Shown: positions 9,661 to 17,853 of the stretch, piece after piece
How the letters are laid out: the number at the start of each line of letters is the position of its first letter
Position numbering within the stretch: position 1 is the stretch's first letter
NCBI GenBank assembly: GCA_022821845.1
Contig: JAJECT010000012.1
Span: forward strand, 67,466-131,465
Reading direction: 5' to 3'
Length of the DNA stretch: 64,000 bases
From: Rhodothermales bacterium
GTDB taxonomy: Bacteria; Bacteroidota; Rhodothermia; Rhodothermales; VXPQ01
The notes under the pieces: model-generated
Told to the model about the DNA's origin: nothing
What the model saw: the letters and a program-made list of their open reading frames with translations, nothing else
Database searches by the model: none
Program-made: the position numbers and the translations under genes

Positions 9661-9858
9661 ATGGCCTACGCACACACAAATTCCAAGGGAACGACCTATT
9701 ACCTCCACAGCAAGCAGACCACGCTGAAGAACGGTCGCGAACAGACCATTTACTACTTTGGCAAGCAGGTGAAAGAGGGCGCTCTTGACGCCGTTCCCGC
9801 AGACCGCGAGGTCGCCGAGACGTCCAACGGCTTGCCCGTCCTGAAGAAAAGGAAGTAA
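9661..9858 (+). CDS. Small conserved protein of unknown function (65 aa)
   Basis: A 65-residue basic protein starting MAYAHTNSKGTTYYLHSK and ending LPVLKKRK. It belongs to a small family of short hypothetical proteins that I recall from several bacterial phyla, sharing the AHTNSKG...YYLH opening, a middle YYFGKQ and the GLPVLKK tail. The beta-rich pattern with many tyrosines, lysines and a basic C-terminus suggests a nucleic-acid- or ribosome-associated role, but that is a guess. It is convergent with dnaA. Confidence 0.7.
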   Translation: MAYAHTNSKGTTYYLHSKQTTLKNGREQTIYYFGKQVKEGALDAVPADREVAETSNGLPVLKKRK

Positions 9859-9931
9859 GGCGCGCCGCCCCGCCGGTTAGCGTCAATCCATGGCAGGGAG
9901 CGCGGCGATCCGCGTTCCCTGCTGGATTATT

Positions 9932-11392
9932 TTATCCCTGTCTCAGTGCGCGGCCGGGCGTGTAGCGTTCCAGCCGTTCCCGGGCGCCAGCCATGTCGTC
10001 CCGAAACGCATCTTCCAGTTCCATGCGGTCCCGGACCGCCCGGCAGGCGTGTATGACCGTCGAATGGTCGCGTCCGCCGAAACGGTTCCCGATGCTTTTC
10101 AGGGAATGCGAGGTGAGTTCCTTGCAAAAGTACATGGCGAGATGGCGGGCGGTTACGGCCTCGCGCTTGCGCGTCTTTGCGGAGAGCAAGTCGGGTTCGA
10201 TCCCGTAAAACTGGGCCACGCACCGCTGGATGTCCTCGATTTCGAGGCGCACCCGGCAATCCTCCATCAAGTCCCGGAGGATGCCCTTCGCCGTGTTGAC
10301 GTCCATGTCCTGCCGGTGATGCGCAACGTAGGCGCACAACTTGTTCAGCGCGCCTTCGAGTTGCCGGATGTTGGCGCGGATCCGCTCCGCCACGAATTCC
10401 AGCACCTCCGTCCGCAGGGATACGCCCATCTTTACCGCCTTGTGCTGCAGAATCGCAATGCGCGTTTCCAGTTCGGGCGGCTGAATGTCCGCGGAAAGTC
10501 CCCATTGAAAGCGCGACAGGAGGCGCTCCTGGATTCCGGTGATGGCGGACGGCGGACGGTCGGCGCACAGGATGATTTTCTTCCCCCGTTGATGGAGTTC
10601 GTTGAAGATGTGGAAGAACTCCTCCTGCGTTTTCTCCTTGCCGCCGAGAAACTGTACGTCGTCCACGATCAGCAAGTCTATTTGCCGGTAGAAGTTGGAG
10701 AAACAGTGGACCCGGTTCTCCTGAATCGAGTGGATGAACTGGGACGTGAACTGCTCGCCGGATACGTAATGGACGCGCAGGTTCCTGTTTTTTTGCAGGG
10801 CGTAGTTCCCGATCGCCTGTACGAGGTGGGTTTTGCCGAGCCCGGTGTCTCCGTAGATCGTGAACGGATTGTACCCGGTGCCTTTCGGGTCTTCGGCGAT
10901 GGCGACCGCGCCTCCGCGGGCGAACCGGTTGGAATGGCCCTCAATGAACGAATCGAACGTGTACTCCGGCTTGAGCGACGTATTCCGGATGGGCGCTATG
11001 GGCGGAGCGGGGCGTCCTGACGGCGCGGGCGCGGCGGGCCAGGCGCGGGGCAGGTATTCCCTGTTTTGCCGCACAGGTTCGAGCGGCAAGACGGCCGGTT
11101 CGTCCGGGTCCTCGTCCGCCGCGACATCCGGGGCGATCTCGTAGGCGACGTTGGTCTGCCGCCCGATGACTTCTGCGGCGGTTTTCCTGACGACCGTCGC
11201 ATAATGAGATTCCAGCCATTCGGTGTGGAAGGCGTTGGGGACAGCCAAACGAAGCCGCGCAGTCTCCTGGTTTTCCTCCAGATTGATCAAGCGGATCGGA
11301 GCAAACCAGGTGCGAAAGGACTGCTTGGATATTTGGTTGGAAATTTGAGTGAGACAGGTTTCCCACGTTTTTTCGGCGGTGGCGGAAGGCAT
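9932..11392 (-). CDS. dnaA: Chromosomal replication initiator DnaA
   Basis: 486 residues with the four DnaA domains: N-terminal helicase-interaction domain (1-80, with KQSFRTWFAPI), a variable proline-rich linker (about 90-140), the AAA+ domain (about 150-360) with Walker A GDTGLGKTH near residue 181 and Walker B LLIVDDVQFL, and the C-terminal helix-turn-helix domain with the DnaA signature GGRDHSTVIHACR. It binds ATP and 9-bp DnaA boxes to open the origin. The gene is transcribed away from the candidate origin at 11.5-11.7 kb. Two TTCGTTACAA direct repeats (11462-11471 and 11510-11519) lie in its upstream region and may be regulatory. Confidence 0.97.
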   Translation of the reverse strand: MPSATAEKTWETCLTQISNQISKQSFRTWFAPIRLINLEENQETARLRLAVPNAFHTEWLESHYATVVRKTAAEVIGRQTNVAYEIAPDVAADEDPDEPAVLPLEPVRQNREYLPRAWPAAPAPSGRPAPPIAPIRNTSLKPEYTFDSFIEGHSNRFARGGAVAIAEDPKGTGYNPFTIYGDTGLGKTHLVQAIGNYALQKNRNLRVHYVSGEQFTSQFIHSIQENRVHCFSNFYRQIDLLIVDDVQFLGGKEKTQEEFFHIFNELHQRGKKIILCADRPPSAITGIQERLLSRFQWGLSADIQPPELETRIAILQHKAVKMGVSLRTEVLEFVAERIRANIRQLEGALNKLCAYVAHHRQDMDVNTAKGILRDLMEDCRVRLEIEDIQRCVAQFYGIEPDLLSAKTRKREAVTARHLAMYFCKELTSHSLKSIGNRFGGRDHSTVIHACRAVRDRMELEDAFRDDMAGARERLERYTPGRALRQG

Positions 11393-11519
11393 GTACTATA
11401 TCAAGAGGGTGGCGGTTCGAGGCAAGAACCGGTGGGGGTAAGGCAGAACATGGAGGCCCATTTCGTTACAAGACATTTTATGCTTGCCCGCCACGGATTG
11501 CAAGTACAATTCGTTACAA

Positions 11520-11735
11520 TTTTCTAACAAAGAATACACGGCCAAAAAGACTTGTCCACGAGTTATCCACATTTGCATGTGAGGCTGTTCGCAGGCGCCT
11601 GTTTTCGTTCGGTTTGGCCGAAGCGCTTTGCGCGCCGTGCGTTCCATGCCCGTTCGCTTGCCCCTTTCCGCAGTTTAATTTTTTATTATAAATAATTAAA
11701 AATAATATATTTATACAATAAAATGAAATTTCGCT
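11520..11735. other. Candidate chromosomal origin of replication (oriC)
   Basis: Upstream of dnaA lie a perfect DnaA box, TTATCCACA, at 11563-11571 and a near-match TTGTCCACG directly before it at 11552-11560, followed about 100 bases on by an almost pure A+T tract (about 11676-11731) inside otherwise GC-rich DNA, which fits a duplex-unwinding element. Position beside dnaA, the boxes and the A+T tract together support oriC. Only one exact box is visible, so the origin may be small or extend elsewhere. Confidence 0.6.
11563..11571. promoter_or_regulatory. DnaA box (exact consensus)
   Basis: TTATCCACA, the strict DnaA box, with a second, one-off-type site (TTGTCCACG, 11552-11560) immediately adjacent in the same orientation. 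It lies 171 bases upstream of the dnaA start, so it could serve both initiation and dnaA autoregulation. Confidence 0.65.
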
Positions 11736-11845
11736 TCCTGACCGGCGCGCGCTGGCCGCCGGACCAGGGCTTTTTGCCGCCCACAGGGGCCGCTTGCTCG
11801 AAAGGAACCGCTTGCGCAGCCGTTAAATCCAGTTTTTTCACATAA

Positions 11846-11898
11846 GTACGCCCCTGCGCCGGGTTGCTCTGGAGCGGCTTCCCGGTACAGGGGCGTAC
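11846..11898. terminator. Hairpin downstream of glnK-like gene
   Basis: GTACGCCCCTG (11846-11856) and CAGGGGCGTAC (11888-11898) form a perfect 11-bp stem around a 31-base loop, 36 bases after the P-II gene stop on the minus strand. No T-run follows in the minus-strand direction, so it is at best a weak or factor-aided terminator, or an RNA-stabilising 3' hairpin. Confidence 0.35.
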
Positions 11899-11933
11899 GG
11901 CCTTGCGGCAGGGGAGGAAAGACGCGCGCCGGG

Positions 11934-12299
11934 CTATGCGCTTGCCTCGGCGGCTATGGGCGTAACGGCGGATACGTCTTCTTCGCCGGTGCGGATGCGG
12001 TAGATTTTTTCTACCGGAAGCACGAAGACTTTTCCGTCGCCCACTTCGCCCGTCCGCGCTGCGGCGACCAGGGTTTCGATGGCTGTGTCGAGCACCGGAT
12101 CCGAGACGCCGATGTCCAGCATGATTTTCTCGGTGAGCTCTTTTTTGGCCGTGGTGCCCCGGTAGGTTTCCACGATTTCCGTTTCGCCGCCGTGGCCGCG
12201 AACGCGCGTAACCGTAAGGCCGGTGATTTCCGCCTGGAACAACGCGGTGAGCACGTCGGTGAGTTTTTCGGGCCGAATGATTGCTCTGACTAATTTCAT
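11934..12299 (-). CDS. P-II nitrogen regulatory protein, lacking the uridylylation tyrosine
   Basis: 121 residues with the P-II fold signatures MKLVRAIIRPEKL, the TGEVGDGKVFVLPV motif (B-loop) and IRIRTGEED-like C-terminal loop. It would sense ATP/ADP and 2-oxoglutarate and block the ammonium channel encoded just upstream (amt ends 49 bases before this start, same strand). Aligned without gaps to E. coli GlnB, residue 51, the tyrosine that is uridylylated, is alanine here (YRGTTA instead of YRGAEY), and the T-loop starts GHGGETEIVET. So signalling by covalent uridylylation at that site is not possible, while effector binding probably is. The C-terminal tail is about 9 residues longer than in GlnB. 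Confidence 0.9.
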   Translation of the reverse strand: MKLVRAIIRPEKLTDVLTALFQAEITGLTVTRVRGHGGETEIVETYRGTTAKKELTEKIMLDIGVSDPVLDTAIETLVAAARTGEVGDGKVFVLPVEKIYRIRTGEEDVSAVTPIAAEASA

Positions 12300-12348
12300 G
12301 GCAAGTACCTCAAAGGGTAGATGATGAATGATAAGGGTGTGGGGGTGG

Positions 12349-13689
12349 CTATGCCGCGGAAGACCGCGCGTCCTCGTCGAGGAGCAGCACGATGCCTTCG
12401 CCGTCGGAGTAGGCTTCTTCGCCGTGGCTCACGATATCCAGGCCCATGCCTTCGTGCGGAATGCCCGGACGCAGCGAGGTGACGAGGCCTACTACCTTGA
12501 GGATAACGAACGTAACCAGGCCGCTGTACGCCATGACGGCGACTATGGAAAGGGCCTGGATGCCCAACTGGCCCGGATTGCCGAACAGGAGCCCGTCTGA
12601 TCCGCCGTTCCATGCGCTTTCTGCGAATACGCCCGTAAGCAGGGCGCCCATGATGCCGCCAAGCCCGTGCGCGGCGAATACGTCAAGGGAATCGTCCAGC
12701 CGCGTACGCGCCCGCCATTGAATGGCGAAATAGCACGGCAAGGCCGTAATGGCGCCGATCAAGACCGACGAGATCGGCGAAACGAATCCGGCGGCGGGCG
12801 TGACGGCCACCAGGCCCACCACGATGGCGGTTGCGGCGCCTACAGCCGTAACCTTGCCGGTCCGGCCTATGTCAAGGATGGTCCACATGGTAAGCGTGGC
12901 TGCGGGCGCCAGCATGGTGTTTACCAGCGCGAGCGCCGCGATGCCGTCCGCGGCAAGGGCGCTGCCCCCATTGAACCCGAACCAGCCGAACCAGAGGAGT
13001 CCAGCGCCCAGCAGGACGAAAGGCACGTTATGCGGTATGATGGCTTGTCTGCCGTAATCCTTGCGCGCGCCCAGCACGAGCGCCGCCACCACGGCCGCTA
13101 CGCCTGCGTTGATGTGCACCACGGCGCCGCCTGCGAAGTCGAGTGCGCCCAAATCCCCCAACCAGGCGTTTCCGCTCCATACCCAGTGACACACCGGGGC
13201 GTAGACGAGCAGGCCCCACAGCGAGATGAAGATCAGATACGCCTTGAAACGCATCCGCTCCACCACGGCGCCGGAAATCAGCGCGGCGGTAATGATGAAG
13301 AACGTGCCCTGGAACGCCATAAAGAGCAGGGAGGGAATGCTGCCGTCGGCTTCCAGGCCCACGCCGCTGAGGAAAGCCATCGAGAAGTCCCCGATCCATT
13401 TGTTGCCGTCCCCGAAGGCCAGCGAATAGCCGAACACGGCCCAGAGCACGCCCGCCACCCCAAGCGAAATAAAGCTCATCATCATGGTGTTGAGCGTGTT
13501 TTTGGAGCGAACGAGCCCGCCGTAGAAGAAGGCGAGGGCCGGCGTCATCAACAGAACAAGGGCGGTGGAGATGAGCATCCACGCCGTATCGGCGCCGGAC
13601 AGCGCGGATTCCGCAGCGGCGTCCTGGGCGAACGCGGGTTCGGCCAGGGCAAGGGCGGGAAGCGCAAGGAGGCAAAGGAGAAAGCGCAT
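12349..13689 (-). CDS. amt: Ammonium transporter (Amt family)
   Basis: 446 residues from the ATG at 13689, which gives a proper cleaved signal sequence (RFLLCLLALPALALAEPAFAQ) as in other Amt proteins; the longer frame from 13770 adds a lysine-rich, A+T-encoded tail that is probably untranslated leader. It has about eleven membrane helices with the Amt hallmarks: FFYGGLVRSKNTLNTMMMSF, the PVCHWVWS segment with the first pore region, DFAGGAVVHINAGVAA with the pore histidine, and ARTRLDDSLDVFAAHGLGG near the C-terminus. It conducts ammonium/ammonia across the inner membrane. It is followed by the P-II gene in the usual amt-glnK arrangement. Confidence 0.95.
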   Translation of the reverse strand: MRFLLCLLALPALALAEPAFAQDAAAESALSGADTAWMLISTALVLLMTPALAFFYGGLVRSKNTLNTMMMSFISLGVAGVLWAVFGYSLAFGDGNKWIGDFSMAFLSGVGLEADGSIPSLLFMAFQGTFFIITAALISGAVVERMRFKAYLIFISLWGLLVYAPVCHWVWSGNAWLGDLGALDFAGGAVVHINAGVAAVVAALVLGARKDYGRQAIIPHNVPFVLLGAGLLWFGWFGFNGGSALAADGIAALALVNTMLAPAATLTMWTILDIGRTGKVTAVGAATAIVVGLVAVTPAAGFVSPISSVLIGAITALPCYFAIQWRARTRLDDSLDVFAAHGLGGIMGALLTGVFAESAWNGGSDGLLFGNPGQLGIQALSIVAVMAYSGLVTFVILKVVGLVTSLRPGIPHEGMGLDIVSHGEEAYSDGEGIVLLLDEDARSSAA

Positions 13690-13940
13690 GACGAAGGTCG
13701 TTTTTGTTAAAAAATTAGGTTTTTTACTGCTAACACGGAAAAAAATAATACAAATTATCCTTTTTATCAACTTTTTTAAGATTTTTTAGGCCAATAGGGC
13801 TGTTTTTGTTAAATATTCATTCAATTCCGAGATTTTTTGGCCTGGATCGGGCGGATTCTTCGGATTGCGGCAGCCCGCGGAGGGGAAAGTCCGGGACAGC
13901 AAGGCCGCGCTTTCGGGCTGGCGGCGGGCCTTGCGCATGG
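13690..13940 (-). promoter_or_regulatory. A+T-rich leader/promoter region of amt
   Basis: About 110 bases directly upstream of the amt ATG (13690-13830) are strongly A+T rich with several T/A runs, in contrast to the GC-rich surroundings, and hold no convincing gene. This is where a nitrogen-regulated promoter for amt-glnK is expected. I could not single out a certain -10/-35 pair. Confidence 0.35.
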
Positions 13941-13969
13941 CCTTGCGCCGGGTTGGGCCCGGCGCAAGG
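13941..13969. repeat. Perfect 12-bp inverted repeat
   Basis: CCTTGCGCCGGG, a 5-base loop, then CCCGGCGCAAGG. It lies just beyond the terminator of the sugar dehydrogenase gene. It may act as a second, backup hairpin or a protein-binding palindrome. Confidence 0.5.
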
Positions 13970-13973
13970 GCAT

Positions 13974-14018
13974 AAAAAAACCCTGTCGGCGCCGGGATAC
14001 GGCCCGCCGCCGACAGGG
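13974..14018 (-). terminator. Rho-independent terminator of the sugar dehydrogenase gene
   Basis: Read on the minus strand, CCCTGTCGGCG (from 14018) pairs with CGCCGACAGGG (to 13981) and is followed at once by seven T residues (13980-13974). It is 37 bases after the stop of the minus-strand gene at 14055, so it is a textbook intrinsic terminator. Confidence 0.85.
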
Positions 14019-14054
14019 AAAGGGAAACAGCGCAATAAGCGAGGAGAAAAGGCG

Positions 14055-15386
14055 TTATTCCATGCCCTTGTAGACGATGCGCCAGATGCGGCCTTTCATC
14101 GAATCCGCTACGTACAGGGAGCCGTGCGGGCCGAACGCCAGCCCCATCGGGCGGTATGCGGCGTCGCCGGGCGAGGCGAGGGTCTCCGCTCCCTTGAATC
14201 CGTCGGCGAAGGGTTCCCAGTCGCCGGTCGGCTCGCCGGAGGCGTCCATGGGGACGAAGGCCACCATATATCCCTGCTGGGGAAGCGGCGCCCGGTTCCA
14301 GGAACCATGAAACGCAATGAAGGCGCCGTTCCCGTACTGCGCCGGGAAGTGGTCCTGCGTGTTGAAGACCAGGTCGTTGGGGGCGTAATGGCCGGGGAAA
14401 GCCGCCACCGGGTCGCCCGTCTCGGCGCACCGCCCGACGTCCATGCCATCGCCGCCGTATTCGGGCGAGAGGACTTTGGCCCCCTGCTGGTGATCGTAGT
14501 AGCAATACGGCCAGCCGAAATCCGACCCGTCGTAGAGGCGAAACATTTCCTCGGCGGGCAGTTCGGCGTTTTGCTCGTCCGTATAGTGATCCGGCCACAG
14601 CGTGTTCAACTGGTCGCGGCCATGCTGTACGACGTATATGTCGCCGGCGCCGGGGTGCCACGCCATCGCCAGGCCATTGCGTATGCCCGTCGAGAAATGA
14701 TGTCCGTCCGCTTCCTGGGTCTGGGCGGTCGCCATCGCGTCGAACTGCCATACGCCGCTCTGGCGTTCAAGTTGGGAGCAGGGATCCTCCCCCGGCGAGC
14801 CGGGCGTGCGCATGGATTCCTGGCATGCGTTCGACGGCGCGCCCACATTGACGTACAGACGCCCGTCGTCGTCGAACGCGATCGCCTTGGAGGCGTGCTG
14901 TCCCTGCGCCACGAAATCCCCCACGACGAGTTCAGGGTCGCCGGAGGGTGCGAGGGCGTCGCCCTCGAAGGCGAACCGGTGGACCGACGTATCCGTCGTG
15001 GCGTACAGATAGCCGTCGTAGCGTTCGAGCCCCGTCCCGGCGACGTTGCCGAAACTGTGCATGGAATCTGCCTTGCCGTCCTGGTCCGTATCGCGGAGCG
15101 CCGTAATGCCGCCGCCATCGTCCGGAAGCTGCCGGTGTATGACGTAGATGTCCTCGTCCGCATCCACGACGATATGCCGGATGCGTCCTACATTGTCCGC
15201 CACGACCCCTGCGCAGAAGCCTTCGGGAAGGACCAGGCCTCCGTTATCTTCGTCGCATACGGAGGCCATGGTGGCGGCGCCCGACAGGGGCGGGGGATCG
15301 TTTCCTTCGGACAGGCTCCAGCCCGCGATAACGAGCAGGGGAAGCGCGGCGGGCAGCAATAGTTTCGTGAGGCGGCGGGTATTCAT
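14055..15386 (-). CDS. Secreted PQQ-dependent sugar dehydrogenase-like protein (glucose/sorbosone family)
   Basis: 443 residues with an N-terminal signal/anchor (about 8-25), then a six-bladed propeller-type sequence with glucose/sorbosone dehydrogenase features: VLPEGFCAGVVADNVGRIRHIVVD, ITALRDTDQDGKAD, HHFSTGIRNGLAMAWHP, GWPYCYYDHQQGAK, FIAFHGSWNRAP and the closing DSMKGRIWRIVY. Such proteins oxidise aldoses in the periplasm with PQQ or bind sugars. The several cysteines may form disulfides. It stands alone, with its own terminator. Cofactor binding is assumed from the family. Confidence 0.85.
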   Translation of the reverse strand: MNTRRLTKLLLPAALPLLVIAGWSLSEGNDPPPLSGAATMASVCDEDNGGLVLPEGFCAGVVADNVGRIRHIVVDADEDIYVIHRQLPDDGGGITALRDTDQDGKADSMHSFGNVAGTGLERYDGYLYATTDTSVHRFAFEGDALAPSGDPELVVGDFVAQGQHASKAIAFDDDGRLYVNVGAPSNACQESMRTPGSPGEDPCSQLERQSGVWQFDAMATAQTQEADGHHFSTGIRNGLAMAWHPGAGDIYVVQHGRDQLNTLWPDHYTDEQNAELPAEEMFRLYDGSDFGWPYCYYDHQQGAKVLSPEYGGDGMDVGRCAETGDPVAAFPGHYAPNDLVFNTQDHFPAQYGNGAFIAFHGSWNRAPLPQQGYMVAFVPMDASGEPTGDWEPFADGFKGAETLASPGDAAYRPMGLAFGPHGSLYVADSMKGRIWRIVYKGME

Positions 15387-15488
15387 GATGTTTTCGGTTG
15401 GGGTGGACGGTTTGGAAATAGCGTATCGCCTATCGTTTCAAAATAGCGTTTGGGCGGGATTGTTGCCACTGCGTTTGCGTCTCGCCGA

Positions 15489-16298
15489 TTACCATGCGGG
15501 CGCCCAGGAGGGGTCTACCATGCGTTTTCCGCAGGCGAGGGCCTCGATTCGCTGCATTTCCCCGGCGTCCAGCGAAAAATCGAACACCTCGAAATTTTGC
15601 CGGCGGTATTTGGAACGGGCCGCTTTCGGGATGGCCGCCACGCGGTCGAGTTGAAGCAGCCAGCGCAACGCCACTTGCGCGGGCGTCTTGTCGTGCGCCA
15701 CGCCAATGTCTTGCAGCGTTTTGTCTTGCAGTACGTCGCCGCGGGCAAGCGGACTGTAGGCCGTAAGCAAAGCGTCGCATTCCTGCGACAGGGCGCGCAA
15801 CGCATGTTGACTCAGGTAGGGATGGAATTCCACCTGATTGCAGAAAATGGGCGCGTGCGCAGCGGCCCGTCGCATCAGGGCAGGCGGGAAATTGCTGACG
15901 CCGATATGCCGTACCGCCCCCGCCTCCTGCAAGGTTTGCATCTCGTCGAGGCATGTCTCCAGTTGCAGGTTGGGCGTTGGCCAGTGAATGAGCAGCAGAT
16001 CGACATAGGGCGTATTCAGTTTCGACAGGCTTTTCCTTGCGGCCGGGGCGATTTGGCCCGGCGCGAGCGCGTCCATCCAGATTTTCGTGGTCAGGAAAAT
16101 GTCCTCGCGCGCTATGCCCGCGTCGCGCAGTCCTTGTCCGGTTTCTTTTTCGTTGCCGTAGGCGACCGCCGTGTCGATGTGCCGGTATCCGATTTCGAGG
16201 GCTTCGGCCACGCCGCGCCGGCAGGCTTTCCCCGTAAGGAGGTAGGTGCCCAGCCCCAGCGCGGGCACGTCCGCGCCCTGAATGGTTTTCAAAATCAT
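15489..16298 (-). CDS. Aldo/keto reductase (2,5-diketo-D-gluconate reductase type)
   Basis: 269 residues, a full-length short-type AKR. The catalytic tetrad is visible as D42, Y47 (GYRHIDTAVAYGNE), K72 (TTKIW) and H105 (LLIHWPT). The NADPH-binding C-terminal motif region (IPKAARSKYRRQNFEVF) is present. It reduces ketones or aldehydes with NADPH in the cytoplasm; the DkgA/B-like layout suggests sugar-derived or methylglyoxal substrates. It lies 97 bases after the MoaD-MoeB fusion gene on the same strand and could be cotranscribed. Confidence 0.9.
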   Translation of the reverse strand: MILKTIQGADVPALGLGTYLLTGKACRRGVAEALEIGYRHIDTAVAYGNEKETGQGLRDAGIAREDIFLTTKIWMDALAPGQIAPAARKSLSKLNTPYVDLLLIHWPTPNLQLETCLDEMQTLQEAGAVRHIGVSNFPPALMRRAAAHAPIFCNQVEFHPYLSQHALRALSQECDALLTAYSPLARGDVLQDKTLQDIGVAHDKTPAQVALRWLLQLDRVAAIPKAARSKYRRQNFEVFDFSLDAGEMQRIEALACGKRMVDPSWAPAW

Positions 16299-16395
16299 GG
16301 GTTAAAAGGGTACGCTTGCGCGGCTTAAGGGTAGTTGATTCAGTCCTCAAAGAGCGGTTTGCGAGGCGCGCGCCGTTTCCGTTGGTTAAGGCGGC

Positions 16396-17847
16396 TTAAT
16401 ACTTTGGCAGGGAGGGATCGATTTCGTCGCTCCAGGCCAGCACGCCGCCCTTCAGGTTCGAGGCGCGTTCGAATCCGCGCGCGCGCATCAGCTGCACCGC
16501 TTGCGAAGAGCGCCCGCCCGAGCGGCAGTGCACCACGATGTCCTCCTGCTTGCGGTCCGCCAGTTCGTCCAGCCGTTCCGGGAGTTCGTCCAGCGGAATA
16601 AGCGTGCCGCCGAGGTTGGCGATATCGTATTCCTGCGGCTTGCGCACGTCCAGAATAAAGGGGCGGTCCCCTTGGTCGATTCTGTCTTTCAGTTCGCGTA
16701 CGGTGATTTCGGGGAGGGATGCTTGTTGCGTCATGGCGTGGCCGTTTGGTTGGGTTGGAATGCCGCAGAAGGCTTGATAATCGATGAGTTCGGTCTGGGA
16801 AGGATGGTCGCCGCATACCGGGCACGCCGGGTTGCGCCGGACGCGCAGTTCCCGGAAGCGCATGCCCAGCGCGTCGATGAGCAGCAGGCGCCCGACGAGC
16901 GGCTCGCCCACGCCGGTAAGCATTTTGATTACTTCCGTGGCCTGCGCCATGCCCGCCAGCCCCGGGAGGACGCCCAGCACGCCCCCTTCCGCGCAGGAGG
17001 GGACCAGTCCGGGCGGCGGCGGCTCTTCGTACAGGCACCGATAGCACGGCCCACCCGGCGCGCCGAACACAGACACTTGCGCTTCGAACCGAAAAACAGA
17101 GGCGTAGACGTTCGGAATGCCCAGCATCACGCACGCGTCGTTGACCAGGTAGCGCGTAGGGAAGTTATCCGTTCCGTCCGCCACGAGGTCGAATCCCGAA
17201 AAAATGTCCAGCGCATTTTCGCTTGTCAGCGCGGCGTCGAAGGTTTCCACTTCGACGAACGGATTCGCGTCGCGGATCGTTTCGCGGGCCGCCGCCAGCT
17301 TTTTCCGCCCCACGTCCTTCGTTCCGTACAGAATCTGCCGTTGCAGGTTGCTTTCGTCCACCACGTCGTAGTCTACGAGGCCGATTTTGCCTACCCCGGC
17401 GGCAGCAAGGTACAGGGCCAGCGGGGAGCCCAGTCCGCCCGCGCCCACGACCAGCACGGAAGACGCCTTGAGTTTTCGCTGGCCCGCCATTCCGAACTCG
17501 GGCAGGGTCAGGTGCCTGCCGTATCGCGTGATTTCTTGCGGACTCAGGGCGCCCAACAGGCAGGCGTCGCCGCCGGTCCCGCCGGCCACGGACGGCACGA
17601 TGGAGAGTTCGTCCGCCGGGTCCAGCGCGGTTTTCTCGCGATCCAGATACCGGATATCCTCTTCGTTGCGATAAATATTGACGAATTGCCGGAGTTTGCC
17701 GGTTTCTCCAAAGAGGTGTTTCTCTATGGCCGGGTGTTTGCGGACCAGACCCGCCAACACTTCCTCGACGGTTGCGCCTTCGATATCTACGGCGCGCTCG
17801 TCGTTGGCGTACGCGCGCAGCGGGGCGGGAATATAAATGCGGGCCAT
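16396..17847 (-). CDS. Ubiquitin-like sulfur carrier / E1-like adenylyltransferase / rhodanese fusion
   Basis: 483 residues with three modules. Residues 1-90 are a MoaD/ThiS/CysO-like beta-grasp carrier ending at an internal VPSVAGG (G89-G90). Residues about 97-380 are a MoeB/ThiF E1-like enzyme: VVGAGGLGSPLALYLAAAGVG nucleotide site, the RQILY segment, DGTDNFPTRYL, the CYRC...CPVCG zinc pair, and CAEGGVLGVLPG with the catalytic cysteine region. Residues about 385-483 are a rhodanese domain with active-site CRSGGRS. The E1 would adenylate the carrier's C-terminal glycine and the rhodanese would supply sulfur, for molybdopterin, cysteine or thiamine-type sulfur transfer. Because the carrier is fused, its GG end is hidden until cut; the JAMM protease gene 6 bases upstream is the likely processor. 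Confidence 0.9.
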   Translation of the reverse strand: MARIYIPAPLRAYANDERAVDIEGATVEEVLAGLVRKHPAIEKHLFGETGKLRQFVNIYRNEEDIRYLDREKTALDPADELSIVPSVAGGTGGDACLLGALSPQEITRYGRHLTLPEFGMAGQRKLKASSVLVVGAGGLGSPLALYLAAAGVGKIGLVDYDVVDESNLQRQILYGTKDVGRKKLAAARETIRDANPFVEVETFDAALTSENALDIFSGFDLVADGTDNFPTRYLVNDACVMLGIPNVYASVFRFEAQVSVFGAPGGPCYRCLYEEPPPPGLVPSCAEGGVLGVLPGLAGMAQATEVIKMLTGVGEPLVGRLLLIDALGMRFRELRVRRNPACPVCGDHPSQTELIDYQAFCGIPTQPNGHAMTQQASLPEITVRELKDRIDQGDRPFILDVRKPQEYDIANLGGTLIPLDELPERLDELADRKQEDIVVHCRSGGRSSQAVQLMRARGFERASNLKGGVLAWSDEIDPSLPKY

Positions 17848-17853
17848 TCCGGG

